NCBI GenBank assembly: GCA_003640385.1
Contig: RCAB01000325.1
Span: 1-64,000 of the forward strand
DNA: 64,000 nt
Source of the DNA: Setaria digitata
Lineage: Eukaryota; Nematoda; Chromadorea; Rhabditida; Setariidae
Direction of reading: 5' to 3'
How positions within the stretch are numbered: the first letter of the stretch is position 1; each line of letters opens with the position of its first letter. Both the position numbers and the translations under genes were made by a program. The notes beneath the pieces were generated by a model. The model did no database searches, was not told where the DNA came from, and saw only the letters and a list, made by a program, of their open reading frames with translations. Shown piece after piece: positions 27,687-40,900 of the stretch.

Positions 27687-29826
27687 CGTTTGTTATTATC
27701 AACAGATCAGTTACAGAAGAAAATTAAGAATGCAATGCCCTGATAAACTACTGCAATTTTTTTTCTTAAGTGTGAAAGAAAAATTTAGCATCTTTCATGG
27801 TACACCGCGCAAAAACATTCAAGTACCGCAGATGTATAACCTGAGACTAATTGATAAGTAAAATATTGGCGACAATAGTTTTGTAGTAAAATTACTTTTT
27901 ATTTGGCATTTTTATTCTAATTCAAAAATCTGATATCTATAATCTGCATAGCATATGATCAAGAGACAAATAAAGATTTTAAAACTTTTTAAATTCTACC
28001 TAGACTACAAGATTTAATCCTCGAGTTCAAAAGACTTCATTACGTATTACACGCCTAATCGAAGTATCCATATAAATATAAGGCAATCAAATAGAAGTAT
28101 TAAAAATTGAAAATCCTGACTGAAATTACACTCCTATATCATTTTTCCAGTCATTCTTCTACAATTTTTTCTACACAGTTCAGCTATCAGTTTTATGCAG
28201 AATCTTAATTACTTTCAGATATCGTCTTTCATATCATTCCTGAATCTCTTCTGTATGATTTTTCCCCTGTCACCAACCGCCTAATTCCATTCCGGATGAT
28301 TCTATATTTCCCACTCGAGCAGTCAGTTTTATTTCGGAGAGAAACATAAATTATTTGACTCATTTCGCTCATGTAGCTTCTGCCACTTCTACAATCATAG
28401 AAGATAAGGACAACAAATACCCGAATATCTCCCCCGAACCCATCAGTCCGCTTATCGATCCTCTGCGGTTTTCCGGCATTCTCGCGCAGTGCAACACTTT
28501 TATCCCATTCGAAGTTATTGCTACACGTGTAGGGAGGGACGTGATCTAGTCTTCTTCTTTACGTCGTATGCGTAAGCAATGATTTATCAAGCGTAAGCAT
28601 ATATTTCATGCACATCGTGTGTCAGTTGGTTTGACGCAAATCCGCGAAATTTAGATGTAGATAATGACTAGAGGGAAAAAGAAGACTGAAATGTCGATAC
28701 ATTTTCTCGTCCATCCCTGTCCTGGATAATTGAAAAATTTGTTTGCAAATTCATGTTTCAATTAAAGAATCGATAGGAACGAAAAGAGAAAAGAGCTGAT
28801 ATGTATAAGACTGCTAGGAGTTGAAATTAATTTCGCATTTCAGTTTTAACTGTAAAAATGAATAGGAACAAATAACATGGTATAGTGTTAGGTGGAAGAG
28901 GAAAGATTAGAGATTGATGAAATTAGTGAAACATAATGTAATTAGAAGGAAAAGGCAAATGCGTTTGCGTTGGAAATTTTGAGAAATTTAACTGTGAGAA
29001 GATTTCGGCTAGGCGAAAATGACACTCTAGTCTGATCTGTTTTCTTCCCTTGCTGTATAATACAAATTGTATTGAGCTGGCTAATATTCAGTTGCGTCTA
29101 AGTTTCAGTTACGTGTAAGCGTTGGTGATCTAACGTCATACGCAGTTGAAGTTTACGTAACTCGTAGATGTAAGATAGGTACAGTGTTGTATTCGCTGGG
29201 GTTACCTGGATATTAGTTAGCTAGGTCCATTGCAACATTACTTGAGTAAGCTTGATCTCTTACACATGTACACATCATTAGCATAAATGCCAGACAAGTA
29301 TTAGTTACATTTAGATTAGGTTTATCGTTGTTATTTGTTATGCAATTAATTAATTATGTAATTCGTTGACTGTTACATTTTTACTTAAGCTACACGCTAC
29401 AACGAGCGCGAGTTTTGCGTGTCAGCTGGTCACATGTCAAGTTTTTAGACTGCAAACTAAATTGATTCGTTATAATAACTGCATGTATCCCGGTATTTCG
29501 GGAAAATTTGTTCAGGAAAATTTAAGCTTAAAGAAAAAGCAGTGATAGTAAATGAAAAAGAGTGCATCTATTTTTAAGCCTTTTTCACGTTTTTATGTTC
29601 GTTCGTATCTTCCACGTGCTCCGAGCACCTGACGCAATTGGTTCGTGCTGTCCAACGTTTCGCTTATTTTATTTTGTCATTTTCAAAATTTCTGCTTTTA
29701 TTAGCGGTCATTTCGAATCGCTGCCGATCTGTGATCGATTTGTTCTGTTTCTGCATAACCTTTGATTTCTTCTGGTATTATATTCTCTTTCCGATTTTTA
29801 ATTACTTCGTTGAGTTTGTTTTCAAG
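27687..29826. promoter_or_regulatory. Divergent intergenic region between condensin and ERLEC1
   Basis: 2.1 kb between the head-to-head starts of the minus-strand condensin gene and the plus-strand lectin gene, so both promoters must lie here. Parts (about 28250-28700 and 29000-29700) are visibly less AT-rich than other intergenic DNA in the window. A 64-codon open frame at 28355-28549 has mixed composition but no motif and no ATG at its 5' end. No TATA element or known factor site was recognised. Confidence 0.55.
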
Positions 29827-32800
29827 ATGTTACCAATTGAATCGATTGTATACCTACTGTTGGTATTACAATTCTGTATCCAACTATGTATTACTTATAA
29901 AACTGTCGATGAATCAGTTATGTTTAGGTTCGAGATTTTCAAAAATTATTCATAATATACATTGGGTGGATGACTGATTAATGGAAAGTTTAACTAGAAT
30001 TACTCTTTTTGTAAGGCTGAATTAAAATATATTTTGTAACATAAGCTGCTACAATTATTATGAAGATAGCAATGAAGTGGAGCTGATTTTAATGGATATA
30101 ATGAAAGATTGTCCAAGTGTCATAGTAAGTTACTGTCGTTCCACTATTTCTGATTTTAAATCTTACATCAAAATATTTAGGATAGATTGGAAAGGAAATG
30201 CAGCAACACCAAAGTATCTTGTTGATGTTAAAGATGACTGGCTAACGAATCAACCGTATCTCCATATAACGAGTGGTAATGATGAAAAATATCTCTGTAC
30301 ATTACCGATCATTCCAGCTCAGGTTTATGTTTCTACCTTGCCTTTTTTTTCCTTTTTCTCCTTTCTTTCTTCATTTATTTAGTTCGTTTTAATCGATTAA
30401 TTTCTTTTTTGAAATAGTCCCATCGCCTAAAGTGTTTCGGAAGGTATCAATAAAGATGTACTATTATCACTGGAGTTGTGTGAATTAGAAAAAGAATCTT
30501 GAGCGTTTTTTCTTTTATTTGAAACTTGAATTTATACGATATAAACTTTATATCTCCTATTATTCACATATTTCATATTCTCTGTCTTAACCCTGTATTT
30601 GACACTGTAGTTGTTCAAATTTTACGGAATTCCTAAGTGGTTAATTTCTTTTAGAGTGAAATATGATATCGCAAAAATATTTTTTGACAAATATGAAGAT
30701 ATCTTTTTGTTTTACTTATTTTTTTCCTTCAGACACTAATTAATTACTTCAAATTTCGATCATCGAATAGCCACAAAATAAAACGACGACATTTTTTATT
30801 CTTTTGATTTGCAGAGCAAAGAAACACTTCAGTCATATGTGGGACCATCACCAGCTGAGCTTATTCAAACACTGTATGATAATCGAGTCTGCTCATATTG
30901 GTTAGATGTGTATTGGACATATGAATTATGTCATGGGCGTTATGTCATGCAATATCATGATAACAGAGAAATGCAGCGAAACAGTAGAAGTGAATACTAT
31001 TTAGGGAATTATGGTCGTGAACAATCTAAATTGGTATCATTTATCCTATTTTGTTTGCCGGTGCTGAAATTTGAATTTGGAGGATTATATCTTTTCTCTT
31101 GCTATTTTTCATTTTTTCTCCCTTTTTAAACCTATCAATGTCACGATTGAAACAACATTTATTATCCAGTTGAAAAATGATGTAGCTAGCTTACTTCTCA
31201 TTTCTTGCGTTTGGTATTTCAGAATATTGTAAAATTCCTTTTCATATTCTCGTTAGTTGTGAGCTGATAAAATACCAGAAAAATAGTGCAAGCTCAGTCA
31301 TATCTGGTGCTGTGATTCAATTTTCATTTTAGAATTATTCAGCTTCGATATGTTTATCAGATATATGAATTTTGCTTTCAGTGCTTTTCTTTTTCAGGAT
31401 GATAAGAATTTCGATGAACTAAACCCACCAAAACGGAAAATTGATAACAAAGAGCAGCCGTATTATCCTGTCACATATAGACAGGGGACTGTTTGTGATC
31501 TGACTGGAAAACCAAGGAATACTGTTGTTATTTATGTTTGCGAGCCGGTCCGTATACTTATTGCATTATCGGTGTTTTATGAAATCCAAGAATAGCTAAT
31601 AAGTGTTTGGGAAAATATTGAAAGTTCTGTTTAGCATTTTTTTGGTTTTAGTAGCTGTGAAAAAACGAATTGTTGAATGATATTAGGAATACTTATTTAA
31701 TGACTATGTACTTCCAAATATTTTAAGGATGCCAAAGATCAGATATATTCATTTGCCGAGACAGCTTCTTGTACTTATGAAATGGTTGTATTTACCAAAC
31801 AGTTGTGCTCTCATCCATCTTTTCGGCCATTACCAGCTGTTGACCATGAAATTGTTTGTTATTCAAAGGATCCACATAAGGAGTTTGCAAAGCCAGAGCA
31901 GCTACTGCAATTAGAAAAGGAAAGTGAGGCAGCTTTGGAAAGGGTAGGTTGATTACCGAAATCATTTGTTTTCAAGAGATTTTAATGTTATTTTTTTTAG
32001 CCGCAAATTAATCACTTCATTTCTCTTGTATGAGACGAGATTGGCTAATATCGTCAGTACCTTATTTTTTCCATGTCATCCTGACAAATATGAGAATTTC
32101 ATTCTGTATTTAACTGGGAAATATTTTTCACAAAGTTTCATCGTTTTCAGGAATATAAATCAACCCTTCAACTTGAAAAACCTTCTGCAAATATTGACAT
32201 TAATAGAAATGAGGAAATGGAGGACTATGATGATGATTTAGATACAACAGTTATTATGCCTAAGCAAACATCGCGGAAGTCTGACGTTTTGAAACATGGT
32301 AGGCTTGCCTTATCATGACTACAATTAGCTAATTTAGAAATTTTAGCTATTTTTCAGTGACTTCTCTTCTGGGAATACCTTTAGCGTTTTCATGTCATTT
32401 CGTGTTAGATTGTTTTTCTTTTTTTTATTTTTTTTGAAGGGAGGTCCTTTTTTCTCCATTTGCGTAAATTCCATAGCTTTCCAGCTCCTTCTGCAATTTC
32501 TACGGAAAAACCGATGACGGATATTAACAGTTTGCTAGAGGAGAATAGGTATTTGTTGAATGGAAAGCACTGCTTGTATGGCGGTGGATTAGGATGGTGG
32601 AAGTATGAATTTTGTTTTGGAAAAAGTGTAAGTTTGTTTTCGGTTCTGTAATGATGTGGTTTTTATTGATTTATAATTGAATACAAAAAAAAAAAAAAAA
32701 CTAAGACAAAGAAGGTTGCACAAGATGGATAAGGTGTTGTTGCAGGTGATACAGTTCCATGACAGTGCTCAAGGTGATCGAGTTGAAGTTCTGTTGGGTC

Positions 32801-33422
32801 TTTTTAACCTCGATATTCATAAACACTGGATTGATGATAATCCTCAGAAGAAGCCGTTAAAGGTTAGTTACTTGTGTCACTGTTTATGCCATAGTTGCCA
32901 TCATGTCCTGATATCTTTTATGATTACCGCCTTGATCTTTCAATGAAACATTAAAATATTTGTAAGGGTTGAATTAACGTATATCTCTTCAAGTCTTGAG
33001 GATTATATTGATAGTCCTGAACTCATTTAACCTCACTGACTGGACAGTTATTTTGATTGAAGTTGTTTGAAACGCTTTCATCATTTTTAGATCGACGGTC
33101 GAGTAACTCAAGTTTCACACTTGTATGCTGGTGGTGCGTTTTGTGAGGAAACTAACATTCACAGGTTTATATCTTTCTCTTCTAAACTTTGAATCAAGTC
33201 AGCCTAGGAGTTGAATTTAGTAAAAGGAAAATTAATTTTAATTTCAGAAGTGTTGAAGTACGTATTCGATGTCGCATGTCGAAAGGAAGTCAAACAGCCG
33301 TAACGCTTTACTTGTTGGAACCTCAGACATGTCAGTATGTATTGGGGGTCGAATCATCTCGTTTTTGTGACTTGTTGCAAACTGCTGATCAGTATGGATT
33401 AATCCATCTTCCGGAAATATGA
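29827..33422 (+). CDS. ERLEC1: ER lectin with two MRH domains (ERLEC1/XTP3-B, OS-9 family)
   Basis: ER-lumen lectin that recognises trimmed mannose glycans on misfolded glycoproteins and hands them to the HRD1/SEL1 ERAD ligase (family knowledge). Exons: 29827-29921, 30046-30128, 30186-30322, 30815-31033, 31398-31547, 31728-31943, 32151-32298, 32485-32627, 32746-32862, 33091-33164, 33248-33422, about 518 aa (human ERLEC1 is about 480). The start is an ATG directly after TTTTCAAG, followed by a hydrophobic signal peptide (1 to about 24). An NWKG motif precedes MRH1 (about 131-290; VYWTYELCHG). MRH2 (about 379-505) has the double Trp387/Trp388 in GWWKYEFCFG and apparent sugar-binding residues Gln400, Arg468, Glu485 and Tyr491. 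MRH1 keeps Gln151 and an E-T-A-S-C-T-Y motif but has Val225 where MRH2 has the Arg, so glycan binding probably falls to MRH2. No KDEL-type tail is present. The exon 2/3 junction is ambiguous: the 57-bp intron 30129-30185 is itself in frame. Confidence 0.9.
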
Positions 33423-35290
33423 GGCAAATTATAATCGATTGTAGTATCGATCAGAGGGAGAAAAGACATGGGAAGGGGAAAAAGAGGGATAGATAGGTCG
33501 ATGATCTCTGTGAATTTTTTTTTTTTTTTTCGTAGAAGTAAGTTTCTTCTTCCTCGATATTCCTTTATTTTTACCATTTGTTTAAAATTTGTTTATATCT
33601 TGTTCTCATGATTTAGGGTTTGTTGCCAAGTCTTTCAATGCTGCGGTGACATGATCGCTTGTCGAGCATATTTGATCAAGGTTTTTTGATACCAAATCTT
33701 CTGTTTGCAACTTTTGGTTCTCTTTCTCGACGCATATTTAAGAGATTGCTAAAAAAAATTTTTTGCATATTTTCCATCGGCTGCTTAATAGTTGTTGGCG
33801 AAAGACGATCGTTTTAGGAAACTCCTCATTGAATGTTGACGAATTTGAATTTTCCTGCTTCATTTTTTTATAATTGCTTTTATTCTTCTTTTAAATTTTG
33901 TGCGATGGTTATTCATTCCGCTATTCATTACAATGTGTATATGTATGTCTATTTTATTGAAAAGCATCATTTACTTCTAAAATAACTTTAACTATTGTTG
34001 GAACTCTATCTAATCATACAATGTTCTGTTCTGTTATGCAGGTCTTTTTTATTTCTTTTATTTCGCATATCTTGTTGGGCTCAAAGAGTTTTTTTAATGC
34101 TTTTTTCTTTTTGGCGCTGGGTGATACTAAATTTTAACCTCATTTTTAATATAAATCCATAAGTATTCAGTGCAAATTATAAAGGAATCAAATAAGGAAG
34201 TGTGATATGAAGTATGCAAGCGAAGGATTTCTTCATAGTGGTTCATAAAAGTTCTGTAACTTCAGTTTAGAAAAAGATTTGATAAGTATTGTGAATTTGA
34301 GTAAATATGAGATTGTTACTGCACTGACAAAATTTCCTCAAAATGTTTGTGTGACAGTTGTGCCTCAATCTAGTGCCTTTGTTTGTGAATGTTCATGTTG
34401 TGGTTGTAAAGTGAACGTCGTTATTTTTGTGAATATCTGTCTTCATGACTTTCTTTTTACTTTCTACTTCTAGGGAACTCATTTTGCAAAGTTTTGAATT
34501 ATTTGTGTTTATAGAAAGAGGTTTTTCTGCTATTTCCTGAGACGTTATGCCCATATTTCATAGTAAAGTTAAACCAGGAACGAAAGGTCATTATATAATT
34601 AAGCCTTGTCTTAAAATTTATTTTACTGTTTCCCTCGTTCGTTTTCAAAAAGAATGTATGTAGAGCCAAGTCTAAAACTGTTGCTTTTTTTTTTTTTACT
34701 TCTGATGAAAGAAACTTTTGATGAAAATTTCAGTTTGGTACAGTGTTATGTTTCAGAAAGTATTTTCCTATTTTTTTGGATTCGAAAAGTTGACAAAATG
34801 TTATCATTTTGAAAACAGAGATGTTTAAATGTTCTTTGGGGAATCTCATTTTTCCTGCAGCAGTTTCCCGAATTATCAGTTTGGTAGAGGACAGAAAATG
34901 GTGTTCGCAGATGAAAATAAGCTTTCATAGTTGGCCGCTTTGTAATGTGATAATTTTTATTTTTGCAAATTCTATGTGTTATTTTTCTTAATTCTATTTT
35001 CTGTTTATTCTGGAGAAAATTTGCGCTTATTTTGCATTGTTACAGATAAATATGACTCGTGAATGAAACGAAATGGTGTAACTTATTGTTTTGAAGTTCG
35101 TAACCTTCTCTTCCTAGGCTACCACTTTTCCATTTTTCTTTTCAGTCTATGATTTTCGGGATTTGAATTTTTCGGTTATTAGAAGTCGGCAAATCATTAC
35201 CTGATTTCAGAATTTGTGGCTTTTGTATATATTCGCAAATTTAAAATAATTCTCAGCTTGTTGATTTTCGAATTTTCAGCAACTCTCATT
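33423..35290. other. Tandem intergenic region ERLEC1 to prefoldin
   Basis: 1.9 kb containing the lectin 3' UTR and the prefoldin 5' leader. It is T-rich on the plus strand with a T-tract at 33517-33530. Open frames such as 34279-34473 and 34809-34991 show no recognisable protein motif. No gene is called. Confidence 0.6.
35272..35279 (+). promoter_or_regulatory. Spliced-leader-type acceptor upstream of prefoldin 2
   Basis: ATTTTCAG ends 11 nt before the ATG at 35291 and matches the nematode acceptor consensus. It explains why the upstream in-frame extension (from 35216) is probably untranslated. It could serve trans-splicing or a leader intron; the sequence does not distinguish the two. Confidence 0.55.
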
Positions 35291-36948
35291 ATGTCGAACG
35301 TAGAGTCATCAGAAACTAAAGATAATAAGGATAAAAGTCTACTTGCAAAGGACAAGGACAAATACCCAGAGGAAAAAGAGGATAGAAACGCCGTAATTGC
35401 TGCTTTACAACAACTTCGTGAACAGCAAAAAAATATTATCGTGGAATTGACGCGAATAGAAGACGACAAACGTGAACACGAGTAAGCTTTTTTCCGTTTT
35501 GCTTTTAGGATCAAACTCGAGCTTTAGGTTTTATTTTTCTTCCTTTTTTTTTCCCCTCCCCCCTTTTATATCCTGCATTACTGGGTTCTAACCTTGATGT
35601 GTGACCCCTTTCTAGTTCTAGAAAAAGAAATGCAGCAGTTCATTCTACCATGATCTTAATTATTACCATGCACTTACCATTTACAAACACTTCGGGTGTT
35701 TATGCTTTATGCTGTCCGTATGCTTGGCATGCTCAAGTCTTTATTCTTATTCCGATTTTCTTTCTGGTTTATAAATTTTTCTTCTTTGTTTTCAAGAAAT
35801 TTTGAAGTCTTTGCCTTGTTTTCGAATTCATAGATTTGTTACTCTGAATGTCTTCTAAATCTTAAAAATCTAATAAAAATGATTGGCAAAGTCTTTGGAA
35901 AAAAAAAAAAAGAAAAAAGGTTACAGGCGCGTCTTGAAAGTGTTAAGAAAGATGGAAGGTGATAGAAAATGTTTTCGAATGATAGGCACGACATTAGTGG
36001 AGCATCAGATTAGCACTGTAATACCTATATTGGAATCAACATTACATAACGTAAGTCCTTCCTTCTATGTAGTATTTTCTTTTTTTTTGTCACATCGTTG
36101 CTATGTGGAAATTTTAATTGTATTGTGTAAATTTCTATTTCATTTTGTAATGAGTGACTTGTATTTTACTCCTCATGCGTTACATCATCATAGTCGTTAA
36201 TGCCTCAGCTTCGTTTTTCTTCAAATAAGGCTCATCTAATCAGTTTTCCTGTAACATGTGGCATGGTGGAAATGATTCTTCTGTAGATGAATGGATTTAT
36301 TTGGTGATGCTCGTAAATATCCAAGTAGATTAAGCACTTAAAATTTTTTTTTTTTTTGAGGTGAGGCAGGGGATATTTTTAGCTCGGGAAAAAATCGCTT
36401 GTCTGTTGTTAATTTCCTTATAAAAATTAGTCTGAGTGAATTAATTTATTGATTTGTCACTGTTGTCAGTTGACTGATTTATTTAACCTACTACTATTTT
36501 TTGTCTCAAAAAGAACTTCTATTATTCTGGAAATTATATATTATTGTTGTATCATTTAATTTTATTAATTAATTTATTATTACTATTAATAAATTAATCA
36601 TGATAATAATAACAGTAATTATTGTTACTAAGTTATTTTATTTTTAGCTCTCCGATTCTTCTGTGGTGATTAGAGCTTAACATTCAAGGAGTATATCTTT
36701 CATTTTTCTATTTTTCAGTAGTTTCCCTCACCAGCAATATATTTACCCTCTTTGCCATTATATCAGTAATTTCGCGTTTATTTTTTTCTAAAATAAGCCT
36801 TTTTCAGCTGGATGCATTGATCGATTCACTAAAGGATAATTTGGTAGAAAAGGGGAAGGAATTGCAAGAATTCACAGAAAAGCATAATATTCATTTTGTT
36901 AGCGAGAAAGAAATGAGAGAACAATCAGAAAACAACGCGAAGAAATGA
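35291..36948 (+). CDS. pfd-2: Prefoldin subunit 2 (beta-type)
   Basis: Subunit of the cytosolic prefoldin hexamer, which delivers nascent actin and tubulin to the CCT chaperonin. Exons 35291-35481, 35927-36050 and 36808-36948 join in phase to 151 aa, the usual length for this subunit. Beta-type features: an N-terminal coiled-coil helix (about 30-63, VIAALQQLREQQKNI), the connector with RKCFRMIGTTLVEH (about 75-88), which resembles the R-x-C-[FY]-R-[ML]-[IV]-G motif of PFDN2, and a C-terminal helix (about 106-140). The charged, Lys-rich N-terminus (about 1-28) and C-terminal tail are low complexity, as is common in this family. The gene lies downstream of ERLEC1 on the same strand and converges with IFT88. 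Confidence 0.93.
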
Positions 36949-37943
36949 TGGAAAATTAATAGGCTTCTTAGTATCAATTTGTCAATTTTTTTTTTTTTTT
37001 TTTATTTGAAATATGTGTTCGCTACTCACGACTCCTATCTCTTTTTACGAAATATTTAGATAGGATTGAAATTTTAATAATGCACAGCTTTTCAATTTTT
37101 GAAAAATAGAAAAGGTGTAGTAACTGCTAAGAGAAATGGCTATAATCTTGCAAGAATTGGTGCACTGAGGTCTGAGCACGCTTTCGTAGTGGCGTATAGA
37201 ATAATTTTGACCTTTCACTTTTTCGAATTCTGACTTTAAAACTCATGATTCATGGTGGTTAGTTATAGTTCATCGACCATTCAGTGATCCCTCAAAAAAT
37301 GTAAATCTGAATGAGTGGAGGATACAAGTGATTTTTCTGCAACATATTAAAGAAAACCGAAGTTTTCTACCCACTTCGGGTTTATTTTTTTGGAAGTACT
37401 GTCCAACGAAAGTGCCGCTGTGAGCTTGTTTTTTTTTCTCTTTTTTTTAATTTTCAACTTTGTTTTCGCGTATGCCTCGAATATCTATGTTCAGTCATTT
37501 TTTTTTTTTTTTTTTGCATCATAATTTTACATTATCTGATGTAAATACATGAAATTAATTTTTATTTATAATAGTACATATGTTGAAACCCATATATGCT
37601 AGGAGATACGAAATCAAAAGTGGATTTTTATTGTTGTCGTTTCATTATTTATGACATTCAGCAGCCGCAAAATATCGATGGGAATTAAATTTCAGCTCAG
37701 TGTGGTAATCTGAACAGTTTAAAAGTTTCAGGAACAAGAAATTAAGGTATCAAGTTACAACAAAGTTTGAATAGATCAACATTATTAGCTTTAACGTAAA
37801 TTTAAAACAAATTTTATGTAGATAGCCGAAAATTTATGTATGGAGTGAATGGAAAAATGGAAGAGTTCAGGAAAACCGAGCAAAATGCAACATTAAATGA
37901 GCAGGTTGATCCCTCTTTCCGATTCTAATTATTGTTTCACTTC
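36949..37943. other. Convergent 3' intergenic region
   Basis: 995 bp between the stop codons of prefoldin 2 (plus) and IFT88 (minus), expected to hold both 3' UTRs. T-tracts lie at about 36988-37002 and 37499-37515. TTTATT at about 37625-37630 is a possible AATAAA on the minus strand for IFT88, but it is some 315 nt past the stop codon. No coding segment is seen. Confidence 0.6.
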
Positions 37944-40900
37944 TTATTCTGGCAATAGTGATTCGTCGAATTGTTCATCATCAAAAGATTCGCTATTGCC
38001 AGTATCTGAACGATGTATACCGCCAGTTCGCGGTCGAACTGGTGCTGGTCCGAGAGGATCGTTGTAGGTATAATCCGCTGGACCTGGAATTTCAAAACTA
38101 ATGGAATTATTTGGATTCTACTTCATTTTACATAAAATAGATTTCAGATGATCTTATAATTACTCATTTCTCTGCGTGAAACTTGATACTGTTCATGTTG
38201 ATCGAAGACCAGGCGTGCATTTGATGTTCTCGAGAGTGAACGCGAATTGGGGCGTCCACTACCTAAATGAAAGTTCTAAATAATTTTTTCTCTGAAAAGT
38301 AAAATCACGAATTAGGGTTGCCTGTTTGAAAATCTTGTAGCATGAGAACTAGGTATGTATATTCTAGATTTCCTGGTGTTTCATAAAGAGCGAAGAAAGT
38401 TCACGAGTCAGTTCAAGTTCAAGTGGTTTCCCTAAGTCAGTCGCAAAGATACTTGTAGCTTTTAGAACATGTGAGCCGATGAGATGAGGTGAATGAAACA
38501 GCTTGCAAATGTGCTCAGAACAATGGTTGGGAAATCTCCTCATACCGCTTCGGTAGAACGAAAGTCAATTGTTACAAACATCATTGCACTACTGGGGAAT
38601 CGAACCCTGATGCCATCATGCATTTACATCCAAACCAATAGACTAACCACCCACAGTTCCCTCAGACGCTTAAATTTCAGTATTCATGATTTTTGTTTAT
38701 TTTTTTGACTCGAAGAAGCAAATTGGTAGACCCTCCTGCATCGATCCTCTTAAGTATGAGCACGATCAGTTATTTCATTTCTTCTTCTTTTTGTAGTACA
38801 AAGGAAAAAGTTTACTATTTTAATATTATAAATTTTCAAAACAACTTTTCTTAAATTTCAGCGTAAATTTACTAACAAATAAAATGCTTTATGTTTTTGT
38901 GGATTGCAGTAACGTACGTGAAGAATTCCGAGTGGAGCGCTCTGTTGGCTGAACTGATGGCGCCGAATGTTTGCCTTGACTAGAATCTACTTCACGTTGC
39001 ATCTTTAACTGGCGTACTTTTTCCGCCTTCGATAGCTAAAAATATTTGCAATAATAGGCCTGATAATTACGCCTAAAATTATCGAAATTTTACCATACTG
39101 TTGTAATTAAACCTAATTTGGGTTACTTAAACATGTATTACTTGACATTAGAGATATTTTGATAGTCGTTTTGCGCAATGATCTTCGTATTTTTTGCTGT
39201 TTAAATTTCTGATATTTTTTATTCTGATAATGAAAAAAAAGTAATTGTAGATCTAAATTTCAAAAAATTCCAAATTTATCAAATAAACAGAAATGTTATG
39301 CACACCTTTTCCATGTATACTTTAGTCTCAGGCATTCCCAGATCGCTACAAATTCGTACCAAAAATTTTAAGCCTGCAATTACAAGTATTGGTGGCTTTT
39401 CCAATAATAAAAGCTGAACTTCAATTATGATAATATATTAATGAGGAACAAAAAATATCAAAGGAAACTTAGAGACATAAAAAATCAAACAGAAAAGAAG
39501 TGAAATAAAAGTAACATTCGATATTTTCCGGAAATAACCCGTGTATCTGTCGATATAACTCGAAAGCTTTTTGGTAGTTTCCGGAACGTCGCAAACATGA
39601 CGCTACCATTAGTTGCCATTTAATTTCATTCGGCCTAAATTTTCTGTTTCTTTTTTTTTTTTTTTTTTTTTTTTTTTTGTTAAGTTTATGAAATACCTAG
39701 CAAGATAGCAAGAAAAAACATAATAAAGTACATTGACATCAAAATGATTCTTATCAATGCTATAGATAAACAATTTGATACTTTTCAATAAAGGCTTTCT
39801 AACAAAGATTCTAAAGCTTTGAGAATCTGATAAATCAAAAGTTGTCCTACCACAATTTTTAAATTTCCCTTTAGAAAACGAAAAATCGCATACTCCATAA
39901 TGGAAGCTTTTTCGAAATAAGTTGCAGCTTTTTCCGGATACTGCGCATCAACGTAATATGCGCCAAGCCATTCAATCGTGGAAATATTTGATGGAAAATA
40001 ACGATAACTCTAAAATTACGGGAAGTTTTCCACGAAATCTGATAGTTTTAACAAACTTTTTTTTATAAGATTGGTTTGGAAGTTACATAATAACAGTAAA
40101 TAAAATTCAATTGAAGTATCGAAAATCGTATGATGTTTAACACTTGTATTACTTTTATTAACATTTTATTTTAGGATCCAGTCTATGAATTTTACTGTAG
40201 TAAATTTAATCTACTTTATTTTTTCAATTGCAATTTTTCTTATCAATCTAAAGAGAATAGAAATGATGCAACTCCTTGTAATCTTAAGAAGTTCAAAGCA
40301 CCAATGCTGAAAGGAAGGAGTCTGATCATCTTTCATTGTGAATTTTCGTCTGACTATTCAAACCGGGATGACACTGAGCAGTGTCTTACAATGAGATAGT
40401 CTGTAGTTTTGATAATAAACCAAGATTGTCCATTCATTGGAATGCTCAAGACTGTCCAGTTATTCGAATACATTAGGAGCGCTTTTTAACTCACTTATGC
40501 TTTCCGATTCTAATCATTTCAATTTCATAACTATTATAACTAAGTGATAATTGCTTTGAAATGCATTCTCTCAAAAATAGTTCTTCGCTTATATTCTGTC
40601 TGATAAGTACTGTCTCACATCATAATGGCACTGAAATGCTTGGCTCTTATCACCCTCGGCATCATAAATACTGGCCAATTTTGATAGTATCGCCGGATCT
40701 GTCGGTGCCAAACTATTCGCTTGGCTGTATAATTCGATGGCCTGTGCTCTATCATCCAGTAATTCATACCTATAATTTTTCACTGTTCTTTACTAATTAA
40801 TATTAGTGATTTTAGTACATAAAAAAGGTACTTTAAATATATGCAAGTGTAATTCAATACAAAAGTAAGTTACGCATTTCATAATATCCAAGAGAGAAAA

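Noticed and set aside
35216..35290. N-terminal extension of prefoldin 2 from 35216
   Set aside because: The extension is hydrophobic, unlike cytosolic prefoldin, and contains the TTTTCAG acceptor at 35279, so translation most likely starts at 35291.
38585..38665. Functional tRNA gene on the minus strand
   Set aside because: The B box is perfect, but the T stem has only about three pairs and no acceptor stem could be formed. Kept only as a SINE-like candidate.
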